DNA from: a virus
DNA length: 20,066 nt
IMG/VR virus record: IMGVR_UViG_3300009159_000435
Location: 1-20,066 of that record
Direction: 5' to 3' (one strand)
This document shows, in pieces, positions 1-6,833 of the stretch (its first letter is position 1; the number at the start of each line of letters is the position of its first letter). The notes beneath the pieces were generated by a model that worked only from the letters and a program-made list of their open reading frames with translations, was not told the origin of the DNA and searched no databases. Position numbers and translations under genes: made by a program.

Positions 1-158
1 CAATGATAACTCCAACCTTTTTCAGATGGTTTAAGACCGCCGCGATTGCGCTGATCTCGTGTACTGCCATTATGTTGACAACATACTGCATTGAAACTTA
101 TCCAACCCGATGGGGTGGCTTTTCGTTTCGCTGGCAAGTACTCAAGGATGTCTAGCAT
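1..158 (-). CDS. DNA primase, gp61-like, N-terminal part (runs off left edge)
   Basis: Minus-strand frame opening with ATG at 158 and still open at base 1, giving about 52 residues. Seen: an N-terminal stretch with residues VCCQHNG (about 25-31), then RDQRNRGG and a GWSYH block that should continue into a further cysteine. This spacing of CC-x-H and a following HC pair is what I know from the zinc-ribbon start of gp61-type primases of marine T4-like phages, which make the RNA primers for lagging-strand synthesis beside the replicative helicase. It starts two bases after the TAA of the upstream SGNH gene, so it is probably translated by coupling. The start codon lies inside a 7-bp hairpin stem. 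The primase catalytic domain is outside the window, so the call rests on the zinc ribbon only. A plus-strand frame over the same bases (3-155) is judged a shadow. Confidence 0.72.
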   Translation of the reverse strand, partial: MLDILEYLPAKRKATPSGWISFNAVCCQHNGSTRDQRNRGGLKPSEKGWSYH

Positions 159-162
159 CCTT
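144..162 (-). promoter_or_regulatory. Hairpin enclosing the primase start codon
   Basis: On the minus strand AAGGATG, a 5-nt loop CTAGA, then CATCCTT form a perfect 7-bp stem. The left arm holds the last two A residues of the upstream stop codon, the only AGG-like bases near the start, and the ATG of the primase. Ribosomes finishing the upstream gene would open the stem. No T-run follows, so it does not look like a terminator. Its regulatory role is inference. Confidence 0.4.
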
Positions 163-886
163 ACATTGTAGCAGAGTCTATAGTAGAAATCAACTTTTCA
201 GCAATCATTTTATGCCCAGATTCATTTGGATGACCTCCGGGCTTTACCAGTTTGTGTCTATCAGGATGAATGTCGATCCAAGGAGCAATTGCAAAATCTG
301 TCCAGATCAATGTAGGTAAATCCACAGTACCCCTAGCAGGCATGATATGGAATTGCATCATTGGAATGTTCTTCCTACTTGCAACACCATCAAAAAACAT
401 CACAGTCTGTTGATAATTTAAACGTGCTAGTGCATCGCAGTTGGTCAATACCAACTGTTGTTTAATCATGGTACGAAATTCTTCAGGTACTACACTACTT
501 CCAAAGTTTACCCAGGTAGAATGTACAAACTTGTTCCAAGGTGCGTCATTGCTGTAAATCACATGATTGGGATTGTAAAAGCTAAGTCGGTCCGAATCAG
601 TGTGCCCTAGTAACACCAAACATTCCTCTGGGTTGGGTTCATGATCCAGCCACCATTGGAATGTCCAAATTGAACTTTGCATTGATCCTCCTGGAATACC
701 AAAATTCTCAACAGGCACATTGTAACGTTTGCCAAGGACCCCCAAGAAGTTGTGGGTGGTTCGATATGTATCATTTAGTGTCCAACAGGAATGTGCGTCA
801 GAGTGCTGTTGTACTAGCACCGGATCCAGTAACTCGTCACCATACATCCACGAATCGCCAAATCCTACAATTTTTTTATATTTCAT
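161..886 (-). CDS. SGNH/GDSL-like hydrolase
   Basis: 241 aa. The N-terminus reads IVGFGDSWMYGDE with the GDS nucleophile block at residues 10-12. Near the C-terminus HPNESGH (residues 219-225) fits the histidine block of the SGNH family, whose members are esterases or deacetylases, often acting on acyl groups of carbohydrates. No signal peptide or membrane segment is seen, so it acts in the cytoplasm or as part of the virion. The ATG at 886 shares four bases (ATGA) with the stop of the tail-type gene upstream, so the two are probably translated together; this suggests a virion-associated or tail-glycan role, which is inference. Downstream, primase begins two bases after the stop. The Asp and Gly/Asn oxyanion blocks are harder to place, so catalytic competence is likely but not shown. 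Confidence 0.72.
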   Translation of the reverse strand: MKYKKIVGFGDSWMYGDELLDPVLVQQHSDAHSCWTLNDTYRTTHNFLGVLGKRYNVPVENFGIPGGSMQSSIWTFQWWLDHEPNPEECLVLLGHTDSDRLSFYNPNHVIYSNDAPWNKFVHSTWVNFGSSVVPEEFRTMIKQQLVLTNCDALARLNYQQTVMFFDGVASRKNIPMMQFHIMPARGTVDLPTLIWTDFAIAPWIDIHPDRHKLVKPGGHPNESGHKMIAEKLISTIDSATM

Positions 887-1971
887 CTAACTAGTATGCT
901 TACGATGGCTCCACGATTGAGACTGACTGCTGCAATCTGATTGCTTTGTTGTGGGTTACTAACATAACCTTGACCACCATTAATAACATTTATGGCACTT
1001 ACTGAGTTACCTTCAATTTCTGCTTCGGCTACTGCACCTGCACCTAGACCAATTATGTTCACACGCGGCGGCGCAAGATACCCGTATCCTGACTGAGTTA
1101 CTGTGATTGAGGTGATCACTCCGTTGGCTCCGTAAGCTGTGGCTGTGGCCAATTGTACCTGTTCTGTACCGGGCCATTGATCCGCCACAAGTCTCAACAA
1201 AGGATGATATCCCAATACATTGATATAGTCTGTGCCAGTTTTATTGTAATAGCTCTGCTGTTCAGTGACATCTACCCAGACTGATTCATAAGTTTGCGCA
1301 CCTTGTGCTTTGACATTACCAGTGAAGTGATCCATTTCCATTTGAAATGTGGTCAAGCTAGAACCATTACTGTTCACATGGCTGCTGAATCTTTGTGGAT
1401 CATTGAAAACATTTCCGTATGCACCAGGTGGGTTTAATGCCCAGTCTGGATAGTTGGCGCTGAATACCGGATCCAGAAATGCTTCTGGTCCATATATGTT
1501 AGGTATAGTCACCAAGTGGCTGGGCACAAAAGCAGGCTTCACACTATCTACAATGTCCACATCGCCACGAGCCTGTGCCTGCGCATCCACAAACACAGCT
1601 TCCACAAGATTGCCACTCGCACGTTCTATACTGTAGCTTGATGGTTCGGGAGGAAATTCAGAAGTTTCTGCAGAGGTTAATGTGACTTTGGCACGCCCGT
1701 ACTGAGCGTTGATTATGACCATGTCTTTTTCAATCAACTGTGCAGTACCTGTTAGATTGATCAATTTGAATCGTAATTCACTCCCTGTGATGTTCACAGG
1801 CTTTTGATCTTGATTAACAAACTCAAACAAGATCACGTTGTCAACACCTTTGTTGATGGTTAATTTTTTAGCGTACACAGGGTCCCACCTCCGGTCAAAA
1901 TAAGCACCGCTGGAATCCAAGACCAACACTCGTTGGATTTGCTGATAGATATAGATCTGAGTTGAATACAT
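883..1971 (-). CDS. Virion structural protein (tail/baseplate/fibre type)
   Basis: 362 aa from ATG at 1971. An upstream in-frame TTG at 1983 is possible, but GGAG lies six bases before the ATG, so I chose the ATG. The first ~80 residues form a beta-rich domain (LTINKGVDNVILFEFVNQDQ, then ELRFKLI) like the N-terminal adaptor of phage baseplate or fibre proteins. The C-terminus (about residues 286-341) has two copies of a glycine-tyrosine motif, ITVTQSGYGYLAPP and INVINGGQGYVSNP, which I know from repeat regions of virion proteins in marine myoviruses. No catalytic motif is seen. It is the first gene of a leftward unit and overlaps the SGNH gene by ATGA. The family assignment is by pattern memory; the exact structural position is unknown. 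Confidence 0.62.
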   Translation of the reverse strand: MYSTQIYIYQQIQRVLVLDSSGAYFDRRWDPVYAKKLTINKGVDNVILFEFVNQDQKPVNITGSELRFKLINLTGTAQLIEKDMVIINAQYGRAKVTLTSAETSEFPPEPSSYSIERASGNLVEAVFVDAQAQARGDVDIVDSVKPAFVPSHLVTIPNIYGPEAFLDPVFSANYPDWALNPPGAYGNVFNDPQRFSSHVNSNGSSLTTFQMEMDHFTGNVKAQGAQTYESVWVDVTEQQSYYNKTGTDYINVLGYHPLLRLVADQWPGTEQVQLATATAYGANGVITSITVTQSGYGYLAPPRVNIIGLGAGAVAEAEIEGNSVSAINVINGGQGYVSNPQQSNQIAAVSLNRGAIVSILVR

Positions 1972-1986
1972 ATGGTGCTCCAATGA

Positions 1987-1994
1987 TATTTACC
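1987..1994 (-). promoter_or_regulatory. Possible late promoter, minus strand (GGTAAATA)
   Basis: The minus strand reads GGTAAATA, matching six of eight bases of the T4 late -10 box TATAAATA, about 15 bases before the ATG of the tail-type gene. The same octamer lies before the leftward methyltransferase gene at 14423-14430, also opposite a plus-strand TAAATA box. The predicted transcript start would be very close to the ribosome-binding site, which weakens the call. Confidence 0.35.
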
Positions 1995-2007
1995 TAGACC
2001 CTCCAGG

Positions 2008-2015
2008 TATAAATA
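2008..2015 (+). promoter_or_regulatory. T4-type late promoter TATAAATA
   Basis: A perfect match to the T4 late promoter box, recognised in T4 by sigma gp55 with gp33 and the sliding clamp. It lies 17 bases before the ATG at 2032 in a 60-bp divergent gap. It would drive the two-gene rightward cassette 2032-3203, which otherwise sits alone among leftward genes. Confidence 0.7.
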
Positions 2016-2031
2016 TCCGAACTAGTACAAT

Positions 2032-2409
2032 ATGGGCAGAGACTTATTTCAAAAACTTGCTGACAAATATCCGTTTATAACGCTGTGTATGTACGCCACC
2101 AACGAATATGTGGGCATTGTACAGAATAGAGATGATATAATCACCACCATCTATGACTTTGGAAATGTTAAAGACCTAGAGCAAAAACGTCGCTATTTGG
2201 ATTTGGCCAACACCTGGTGGTGGGAATCTAATCGCAGCATACCTATCAACATATTTCTACGCGGCGAATGGGATGAATTCCGCGGGTGTTTACGAACGTT
2301 TGTAAACAAAGATTTAGAAATACTGCATGGCCCTGTGTGCAGCCTAAACGATATTGTACGTAGGAAAGGCAAACGAAAATCAATTACTTTAGTTAGGCGT
2401 ATTGAATGA
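2032..2409 (+). CDS. Conserved phage protein of unknown function
   Basis: 125 aa, soluble, with no signal or membrane segment. Features: an N-terminal FQKLADKYPFITLCMYATNEYVGIVQNRDD block, a WWWE cluster near residue 63, and a strongly basic C-terminus (RRKGKRKS). I recall similar short proteins opening with FQKLADKYPF in marine T4-like phages, but none with a known function. It starts 17 bases after the late-promoter box and has no clear Shine-Dalgarno sequence. Its stop overlaps the next ATG (ATGA at 2406), so it is co-translated with the SGNH hydrolase. A small nucleic-acid- or virion-associated role is possible but not shown. Confidence 0.7.
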   Translation: MGRDLFQKLADKYPFITLCMYATNEYVGIVQNRDDIITTIYDFGNVKDLEQKRRYLDLANTWWWESNRSIPINIFLRGEWDEFRGCLRTFVNKDLEILHGPVCSLNDIVRRKGKRKSITLVRRIE

Positions 2410-3203
2410 GTATTATAAAAAATTTAGTTGTAAACGGTTGCTCTTTTACCGACGAAAGATGTGGGCCAACTTGGGCAACGTGTCTATCACAGACACATTC
2501 CAATCTGAATTATCATAATATGGGCAGAGGCGGTGCTGGCAATCGTTATATTTGTAATAGTACCATTCAATTTTTAGAAAATCAAAATTTTAATCCGGCA
2601 GAGACTATAGTTATTATCATGTGGTCTGGACCTGGGCGAATAGATGTAGATCTCAGTAGTGAGTGGTGGAATTATCTATATGAGAAACATCCTTATGGAA
2701 AAAATCTCAATAATCAACATTATTATCTATTCAGTGGTGGTATCAATGGTTACGGTCCAACTGACATAAGAGAAATATTTAACTGGGGATATAAATTATC
2801 TGACCCACATACATTATGTTCAGACTCGTTGATGTATTTTATAAACTTAGAAAATTATCTCAAGATTCACGGATATCAATATCGATTTACTAGTTTTGTT
2901 AATTATTGGAACCCAATGAATGAAAGTTCCAAAATCACAAATCAACATTCAATTTCATATTTTTGTAACAATTATGCAATTTATCAAAACTATAAAATGA
3001 CAAATTGGTTTTTTGTAAATGATCAACGAGACTGTTTGGCTGAATTTTCAATGGATATCAATGAACTTGATCATACCGCCCATCCTACTGCGGAAGGACA
3101 TAGAAAATTTACAGAGAAAATAGTTTTGCCTATGTTTGAAGATCTATTAGATTCATGTGTAGCGCAACCAAGGCTGCATATCCCACAGCATGAGCTTTTT
3201 TAA
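2406..3203 (+). CDS. SGNH hydrolase-like protein, AT-rich
   Basis: 265 aa. VVNGCSFTDE (GCSF at residues 11-14) takes the place of the GDS nucleophile block. MGRGGAGN (39-46) fits the Gly/Asn oxyanion block, and HPTAEGH (226-232) is the catalytic-histidine block. These place it in the SGNH superfamily of acyl-ester hydrolases and acyltransferases. It is clearly diverged from the SGNH gene at 161-886. Base composition is extreme: the 60 bases 2941-3000 contain only 11 G or C, against 31 of 60 at 3241-3300 in the next gene, which suggests recent acquisition. The last ~20 residues, after FEDLL, run antisense over the 3' end of the opposing gene and contain no family motif. The substrate is unknown. 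Confidence 0.68.
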   Translation: MSIIKNLVVNGCSFTDERCGPTWATCLSQTHSNLNYHNMGRGGAGNRYICNSTIQFLENQNFNPAETIVIIMWSGPGRIDVDLSSEWWNYLYEKHPYGKNLNNQHYYLFSGGINGYGPTDIREIFNWGYKLSDPHTLCSDSLMYFINLENYLKIHGYQYRFTSFVNYWNPMNESSKITNQHSISYFCNNYAIYQNYKMTNWFFVNDQRDCLAEFSMDINELDHTAHPTAEGHRKFTEKIVLPMFEDLLDSCVAQPRLHIPQHELF

Positions 3204-3690
3204 ATGTATAACCTCTACTGTCATCACCGTCCCATACTGAGTCAAACACTTGAGGCCAAGGCTGATTCTGCAAGTGTGCCTTGCCTGGACGTATCACACT
3301 GATAAACGCTGCCATTCTAGTAATTGAATCAGGCTGCATACTCTTTAGCAATGCTTGATAGTTGCCTATGTGTACCAGTTGGCTGGCCCATTCTGGATCC
3401 TGCCATAATCTATCCCAAGGTGGTGTTGCTGCCAACATCTGTTCATAATGTGCAGGGTCACGAATCAAGTTGTACACACTCATGTTCAACAAGTCAATTT
3501 TGAAATAACCACGGGCTTCGGCTGTTTCATAGTCTATGGCTGCACATCCTAGAACAGGATCACGTGGTATGTCTGTGATGTAGATACCCGAGTTGTGTTT
3601 CTTTCCATTGCTTTGCCGTGCGGCTGTGTGCTGGATCAGTGCCAGCACAGCATCTCTATTGGGCACGTCAATGTCAATGTCTGCACTCAT
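3130..3690 (-). CDS. Miniature DNA polymerase III alpha (DnaE)-like protein
   Basis: 186 aa, against more than 1,000 for bacterial DnaE. Motifs of the DnaE palm and nearby region appear in the family order: SADIDIDV at 2-9 (compare PDFDVDF, two catalytic Asp), an HNSGIYIT block at 32-39 (compare the HxxGVVI block), GYFKIDLLN at 61-69 with D66 (compare VKFDFLGL, third catalytic Asp), IRPG at 133-136 (compare YRPG), and YTFKKAHAVGYA at 161-172 (compare GYGFNKSHSAAYA). The long stretches between these motifs, the PHP domain and the tau- and clamp-binding parts are absent. I remember similar short proteins in cyanomyoviruses without a proven function. It is coupled by ATGA (3687-3690) to a small virion-type gene. 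Polymerase activity is doubtful at this size; a recruited structural or regulatory role is possible. Confidence 0.6.
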   Translation of the reverse strand: MSADIDIDVPNRDAVLALIQHTAARQSNGKKHNSGIYITDIPRDPVLGCAAIDYETAEARGYFKIDLLNMSVYNLIRDPAHYEQMLAATPPWDRLWQDPEWASQLVHIGNYQALLKSMQPDSITRMAAFISVIRPGKAHLQNQPWPQVFDSVWDGDDSRGYTFKKAHAVGYAALVALHMNLIDLQT

Positions 3691-4037
3691 ATCGTTACCA
3701 ATGCCACTGTCATTCGCAGTTGTTCTTTAGCTTTGTCCACTGCATCTACTAGATCAGCAATTGCTGGATGTTGTTCGGCCAATGCTTTCATTTTTTGTTC
3801 TTCTGTCATCTTGTCAATAACCCAATTCATAGCCGATTGATATGTTGCAGTAAGGCTCACAGTTGCATAACTGGAGTTTATTTGAATCCATCTAGAACCG
3901 TCAAATGCTTCCAACAGATTACCGTTGACCCGTATCATACCTTGTATGGGATTGTTTGTGTTTTGTGTCACATATGGTAAACTAGTGTCGCCGCCATTTA
4001 CATTTACATACGCATCACCCATTAGTCCCTTGATCAT
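3687..4037 (-). CDS. Small virion-type protein of unknown function
   Basis: 116 aa. Residues ~10-55 contain YVNVNGGDTSLPYV, then GMIRVNGNLLEAFDGSRWIQI, the 'x-V-x-N-G-x-L-E-x-F-D-G-x-x-W' pattern common in small beta domains of phage tail and fibre proteins. The C-terminal third is helical and probably coiled (MTEEQKMKALAEQH, then LVDAVDKAKEQL). I recall proteins of this layout beside the DnaE-like small protein in marine T4-like phages. Both ends show ATGA overlaps (4034-4037 upstream, 3687-3690 downstream), so it sits in a strictly coupled series. No enzymatic motif is seen. A structural role is inferred from the pattern only. Confidence 0.6.
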   Translation of the reverse strand: MIKGLMGDAYVNVNGGDTSLPYVTQNTNNPIQGMIRVNGNLLEAFDGSRWIQINSSYATVSLTATYQSAMNWVIDKMTEEQKMKALAEQHPAIADLVDAVDKAKEQLRMTVALVTI

Positions 4038-5113
4038 GTTATATTCAACCCTAATATTGCCTGTTCAAACTGTTGGAAATTTTTATTCATCGTGCGGTTT
4101 AAATTTAAAAAATTAGATCTATTTTTCAATGCAATCAATTCCAATGCTGACTGATTTGCTGTCCAGTCAAATGAATCAAGATTATTGCACAGATCAACTA
4201 TTTTGTCAACACGATTGATGTATTCCAAATCGGCATCGTAACTTTCGTCCCATAAACTATCATAGGTATGGAATCCTATTTCTTTAAGATATTTCAAAAA
4301 GTGTGGAGTTGCAACTATCACAAATGGCATTCCGGTTATTAGACACTTGATGGTTTTTTCAGTTGGAAAAAATCCAAACCTCTGTGGAATATCTGTTTCC
4401 ACCACAAGATTAAAATTGGCCTGATTGTACATGTTGATAGGCAATGTATCACTGAGACTGTATGGATATTTTTTTAATAATGAGGTGTAAGGATCAAAGC
4501 TATCAGGTTCAAATTTAACTATATCAAATTGCCCCGATGGCATCCCTAAATCAACACCACTATATTTGAAAATAAAATTTGTGTAATTGATTTTTTTCAA
4601 TAATTGATCCTTGACGTAATCTCTCTGAACACGTGCCACCCCGGTGGTAGACACAAATCTCATAGGCTTTGGAGTATTGAATTGATACTCATTTTCTTGA
4701 TAAAAACAAATGCCTAACGGATTATTACTTGTATCGGTTACTTTAAAAAGAAAATGATAATATGTTATCCAGGTATAGTTTATCAATATATTTGCCGCCG
4801 CAGACGGTGGTAGTTGATTACAGTGGCCATCACTGGCAAATATAATGTAGTGTTTGTCTTTATTATATTGATTAAACCAGACTGCTGCATGTTTACCTTC
4901 TTCTATGCAATCAATTACTATTATCGGAGCGTCACATCGATTTACAGCATCAACATCGCTATATTGAATGCAAGGTATTCCAGTTTTACTATTTCGTATG
5001 TCTACAATTTTTTCCAAAGATGGATGATGTAACGTATTATAATCTTTCCACACTTGATATCGATTTAAAAATTCAATCACCAAGCCAGTTGCATTAATTT
5101 CTAATTTTTTCAT
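4034..5113 (-). CDS. Exostosin-like glycosyltransferase (probable)
   Basis: 359 aa from ATG at 5113. The frame is open to 5188, but the upstream gene stops at 5113-5115 and forms TAATG with this start, and AGGA lies five bases before it. The C-terminal half has VVETD, FFPTEKTIKCLITGMPFVIV and FLKYLKEIGFHTYDSLWDESYD followed by NRVDKIVDL. This is the signature I know from exostosin-type (GT47-like) glycosyltransferases in phage and bacterial glycan clusters: E-K-T at the nucleotide-sugar site and G-x-P-F. The N-terminal half is not recognised. The gene is AT-rich (11 G/C in the 60 bases 4561-4620), unlike the genes on both sides, which suggests insertion into an older operon. Donor and acceptor are unknown. 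Confidence 0.6.
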   Translation of the reverse strand: MKKLEINATGLVIEFLNRYQVWKDYNTLHHPSLEKIVDIRNSKTGIPCIQYSDVDAVNRCDAPIIVIDCIEEGKHAAVWFNQYNKDKHYIIFASDGHCNQLPPSAAANILINYTWITYYHFLFKVTDTSNNPLGICFYQENEYQFNTPKPMRFVSTTGVARVQRDYVKDQLLKKINYTNFIFKYSGVDLGMPSGQFDIVKFEPDSFDPYTSLLKKYPYSLSDTLPINMYNQANFNLVVETDIPQRFGFFPTEKTIKCLITGMPFVIVATPHFLKYLKEIGFHTYDSLWDESYDADLEYINRVDKIVDLCNNLDSFDWTANQSALELIALKNRSNFLNLNRTMNKNFQQFEQAILGLNIT

Positions 5114-5799
5114 TACCATCCTGCTTGTGTTAAAATTTCTTGTGCATACGCTTGATCTGCCGGATAATCCACAAACTTCTTTTGCCATATGTCTGAATCA
5201 ATATAAGGCCATATCATTGCCACTTGCTCTGAATTGAGTTCACTCAGGAACTTCTGTCCTGATTCACTATTGTAAATCACCCATGCACTTATCCTACCTG
5301 TAGTGACTGCATAGCAGGTGGCATTTGCGCTGCCGTATCTTAAACAGTCATGAGAAGGAGCATTTTGTTTTTCACTCCAGTTTATGCCATATTCAATCGC
5401 ACGAGACAATGCATCATCTACTGCCTCTCGGCGCACATATTCCACAAGATATTCTGTGTATAGCTTATCGCTGCACCAGTTGTCGATCTTCTTGTTGTTC
5501 TTTAACAACCACTCTAGGAAACGTACAGGGCTGATTACTCGAACATCCACACAGTATCGCCCCCATTTGACAAATGCACGATAGTAAGGTGACGTGGCAA
5601 AGTCATCCCAAGACTTGACTTTGGCTGACCCCTGTGTGTATTCGTAGAACTTCAAGTAGCCTTGCAGACCTAATTGCACACCACGTTCAGAAGATTCTTG
5701 ATAGCGTTTCTTCTGTTCGCACACATGCACACTCAGACTAGATTCCTTGCTGAATGATCGATTGCAATACTTACATGTGAAGTTACTTGTCGTTGCCAT
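5113..5799 (-). CDS. Zinc-finger (CxxC...HxC) phage protein
   Basis: 228 aa from ATG at 5799; a GTG two codons upstream (5805) is the alternative. Cys9, Cys12, His25 and Cys27 form a CxxC-x12-HxC finger (FTCKYCNRSF, then LSVHVCEQKKR), close to a C2H2 finger with the last His replaced by Cys. The rest (~200 aa) is unlike any enzyme I know but follows a pattern I remember from marine T4-like phages (QLGLQGYLKFYEYTQGSAK, then YYRAFVKWGRYC). A DNA- or RNA-binding role, for example in transcription or packaging, is a guess. The start overlaps the end of the upstream gene by 17 nt, and its TAA overlaps the following ATG. Confidence 0.7.
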   Translation of the reverse strand: MATTSNFTCKYCNRSFSKESSLSVHVCEQKKRYQESSERGVQLGLQGYLKFYEYTQGSAKVKSWDDFATSPYYRAFVKWGRYCVDVRVISPVRFLEWLLKNNKKIDNWCSDKLYTEYLVEYVRREAVDDALSRAIEYGINWSEKQNAPSHDCLRYGSANATCYAVTTGRISAWVIYNSESGQKFLSELNSEQVAMIWPYIDSDIWQKKFVDYPADQAYAQEILTQAGW

Positions 5800-6223
5800 G
5801 GTCACGGATGAGTTGTGTGACTTCTTTTTTAGTGGTCATTGTGGACATGAGATCAATTTCATCTTCTTTGAAATGCGGATACAACTCACGCAATTGCTTC
5901 TTCATGGCTGAATCCCCGGCTTCTTTCTTCTTGAGAGAAATCCAACTATGCCGCATAGATCCCATGCCCGGGCTGGCTGCTGTGGCCATAAGCCATTGCA
6001 GTTTAGGATGCCGGTGCATGGTAAAGAAGTGCTTGTTGAGATAATGATTCACACTCTGCACATAATATTCTTGTAGTTCTTGGGTACCATCTACTGTGCT
6101 GCCCCAACGCACCATGAGGAATGTTGAAAACTTCTTGCGTTCTTCAACTGTGAGTTCATCATAGAATGCTCTATTCTTTGCGTCCATTTGTCGCATCTCA
6201 TTGCTGATGTGTAGTTTATCCAT
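5783..6223 (-). CDS. Conserved phage protein of unknown function
   Basis: 146 aa from ATG at 6223. The frame can be extended to a TTG at 6235, but the ATG is the better start and overlaps the upstream stop by 8 nt. The protein is all-alpha in appearance, with LHISNEMRQMDAKNRAFYDE, then RKKFSTFLMVRWGS, then HYLNKHFF, and a charged C-terminus. I recall homologues next to the zinc-finger gene in marine T4-like phages, so the pair may work together. No catalytic motif is seen. Richer-GC composition matches the zinc-finger gene rather than the AT-rich methyltransferase gene upstream. Confidence 0.68.
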   Translation of the reverse strand: MDKLHISNEMRQMDAKNRAFYDELTVEERKKFSTFLMVRWGSTVDGTQELQEYYVQSVNHYLNKHFFTMHRHPKLQWLMATAASPGMGSMRHSWISLKKKEAGDSAMKKQLRELYPHFKEDEIDLMSTMTTKKEVTQLIRDHGNDK

Positions 6224-6833
6224 TGTTTTTTTCAAATTGATATATTGGCCAGTCAGATTTTAAACTTAAATTTTCAGGTAAAATCTCTTTTGTATGTAAT
6301 CGATAACCAAGATTTGTCAGAGATGCTATTAGCAATCTTTCATTAATCTGTATTACAATACCACAAGTTTTTTTGTCAGATACAACATATCTCATGCCCG
6401 GGGAGTTAATGGGTTCTTGATACCAACTCAGCATCTTACCCGGAGAGTCAATTAGTATAGTTTGCGGATCACAATAGTTTACCAGTTGCTCTAACAACAA
6501 CAATGGGGCATGGCTATGATAAATTACTCCTAGCACAATAGCTACATCTACTGGTCCAACTTGATTCAAATCATGATGCATATCGCCTAATAGTATTTTG
6601 CATGATGCTAAATTGGGATTTAATTTTAACTGATCGACTGCACTCTTATTTGCCTCAATCAATGTGAGATTAGTTGGCCGATGTTTTATGATACGTTCAC
6701 TAATACAGCCGCCGTATGGACCTATCTCCACCACAGACTTACTTTCACATAGATGTAACCAATTATCGTCAATGTGTTGCCAAGTATCTTGTCCAGGTAC
6801 CTGTGTCATATCCAAATTGTAATTATTGCTCAT
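6216..6833 (-). CDS. Class I SAM-dependent methyltransferase
   Basis: 205 aa. Motif I is VVEIGPYGG (34-42), followed by an acidic residue at the end of strand 2 (LTLIEAN, E60), GDMHHDL (83-89) and VDVAIVLGVIYHSHAP (95-110). The YHxxxP after strand 4 resembles methyltransferases of the CmoB/Methyltransf_27 type. The fold is clear; the substrate is not. A small metabolite or sugar is likely given the glycosyltransferases nearby. ATGA overlap with the 79-aa gene upstream. AT-rich (15 G/C in the 60 bases 6241-6300), so it looks like another insertion between conserved phage genes. Confidence 0.75.
   Translation of the reverse strand: MSNNYNLDMTQVPGQDTWQHIDDNWLHLCESKSVVEIGPYGGCISERIIKHRPTNLTLIEANKSAVDQLKLNPNLASCKILLGDMHHDLNQVGPVDVAIVLGVIYHSHAPLLLLEQLVNYCDPQTILIDSPGKMLSWYQEPINSPGMRYVVSDKKTCGIVIQINERLLIASLTNLGYRLHTKEILPENLSLKSDWPIYQFEKNNG

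Noticed and set aside
3-155. Plus-strand 50-aa frame with a hydrophobic start, looking like a small membrane protein
   Set aside because: The opposite strand encodes a recognisable primase zinc ribbon over the same bases and continues the leftward operon; the plus frame is taken as its shadow.
5114-5188. N-terminal extension of the exostosin-like protein
   Set aside because: It overlaps the zinc-finger gene's C-terminus in another frame. The ATG at 5113 has AGGA five bases upstream and forms TAATG.
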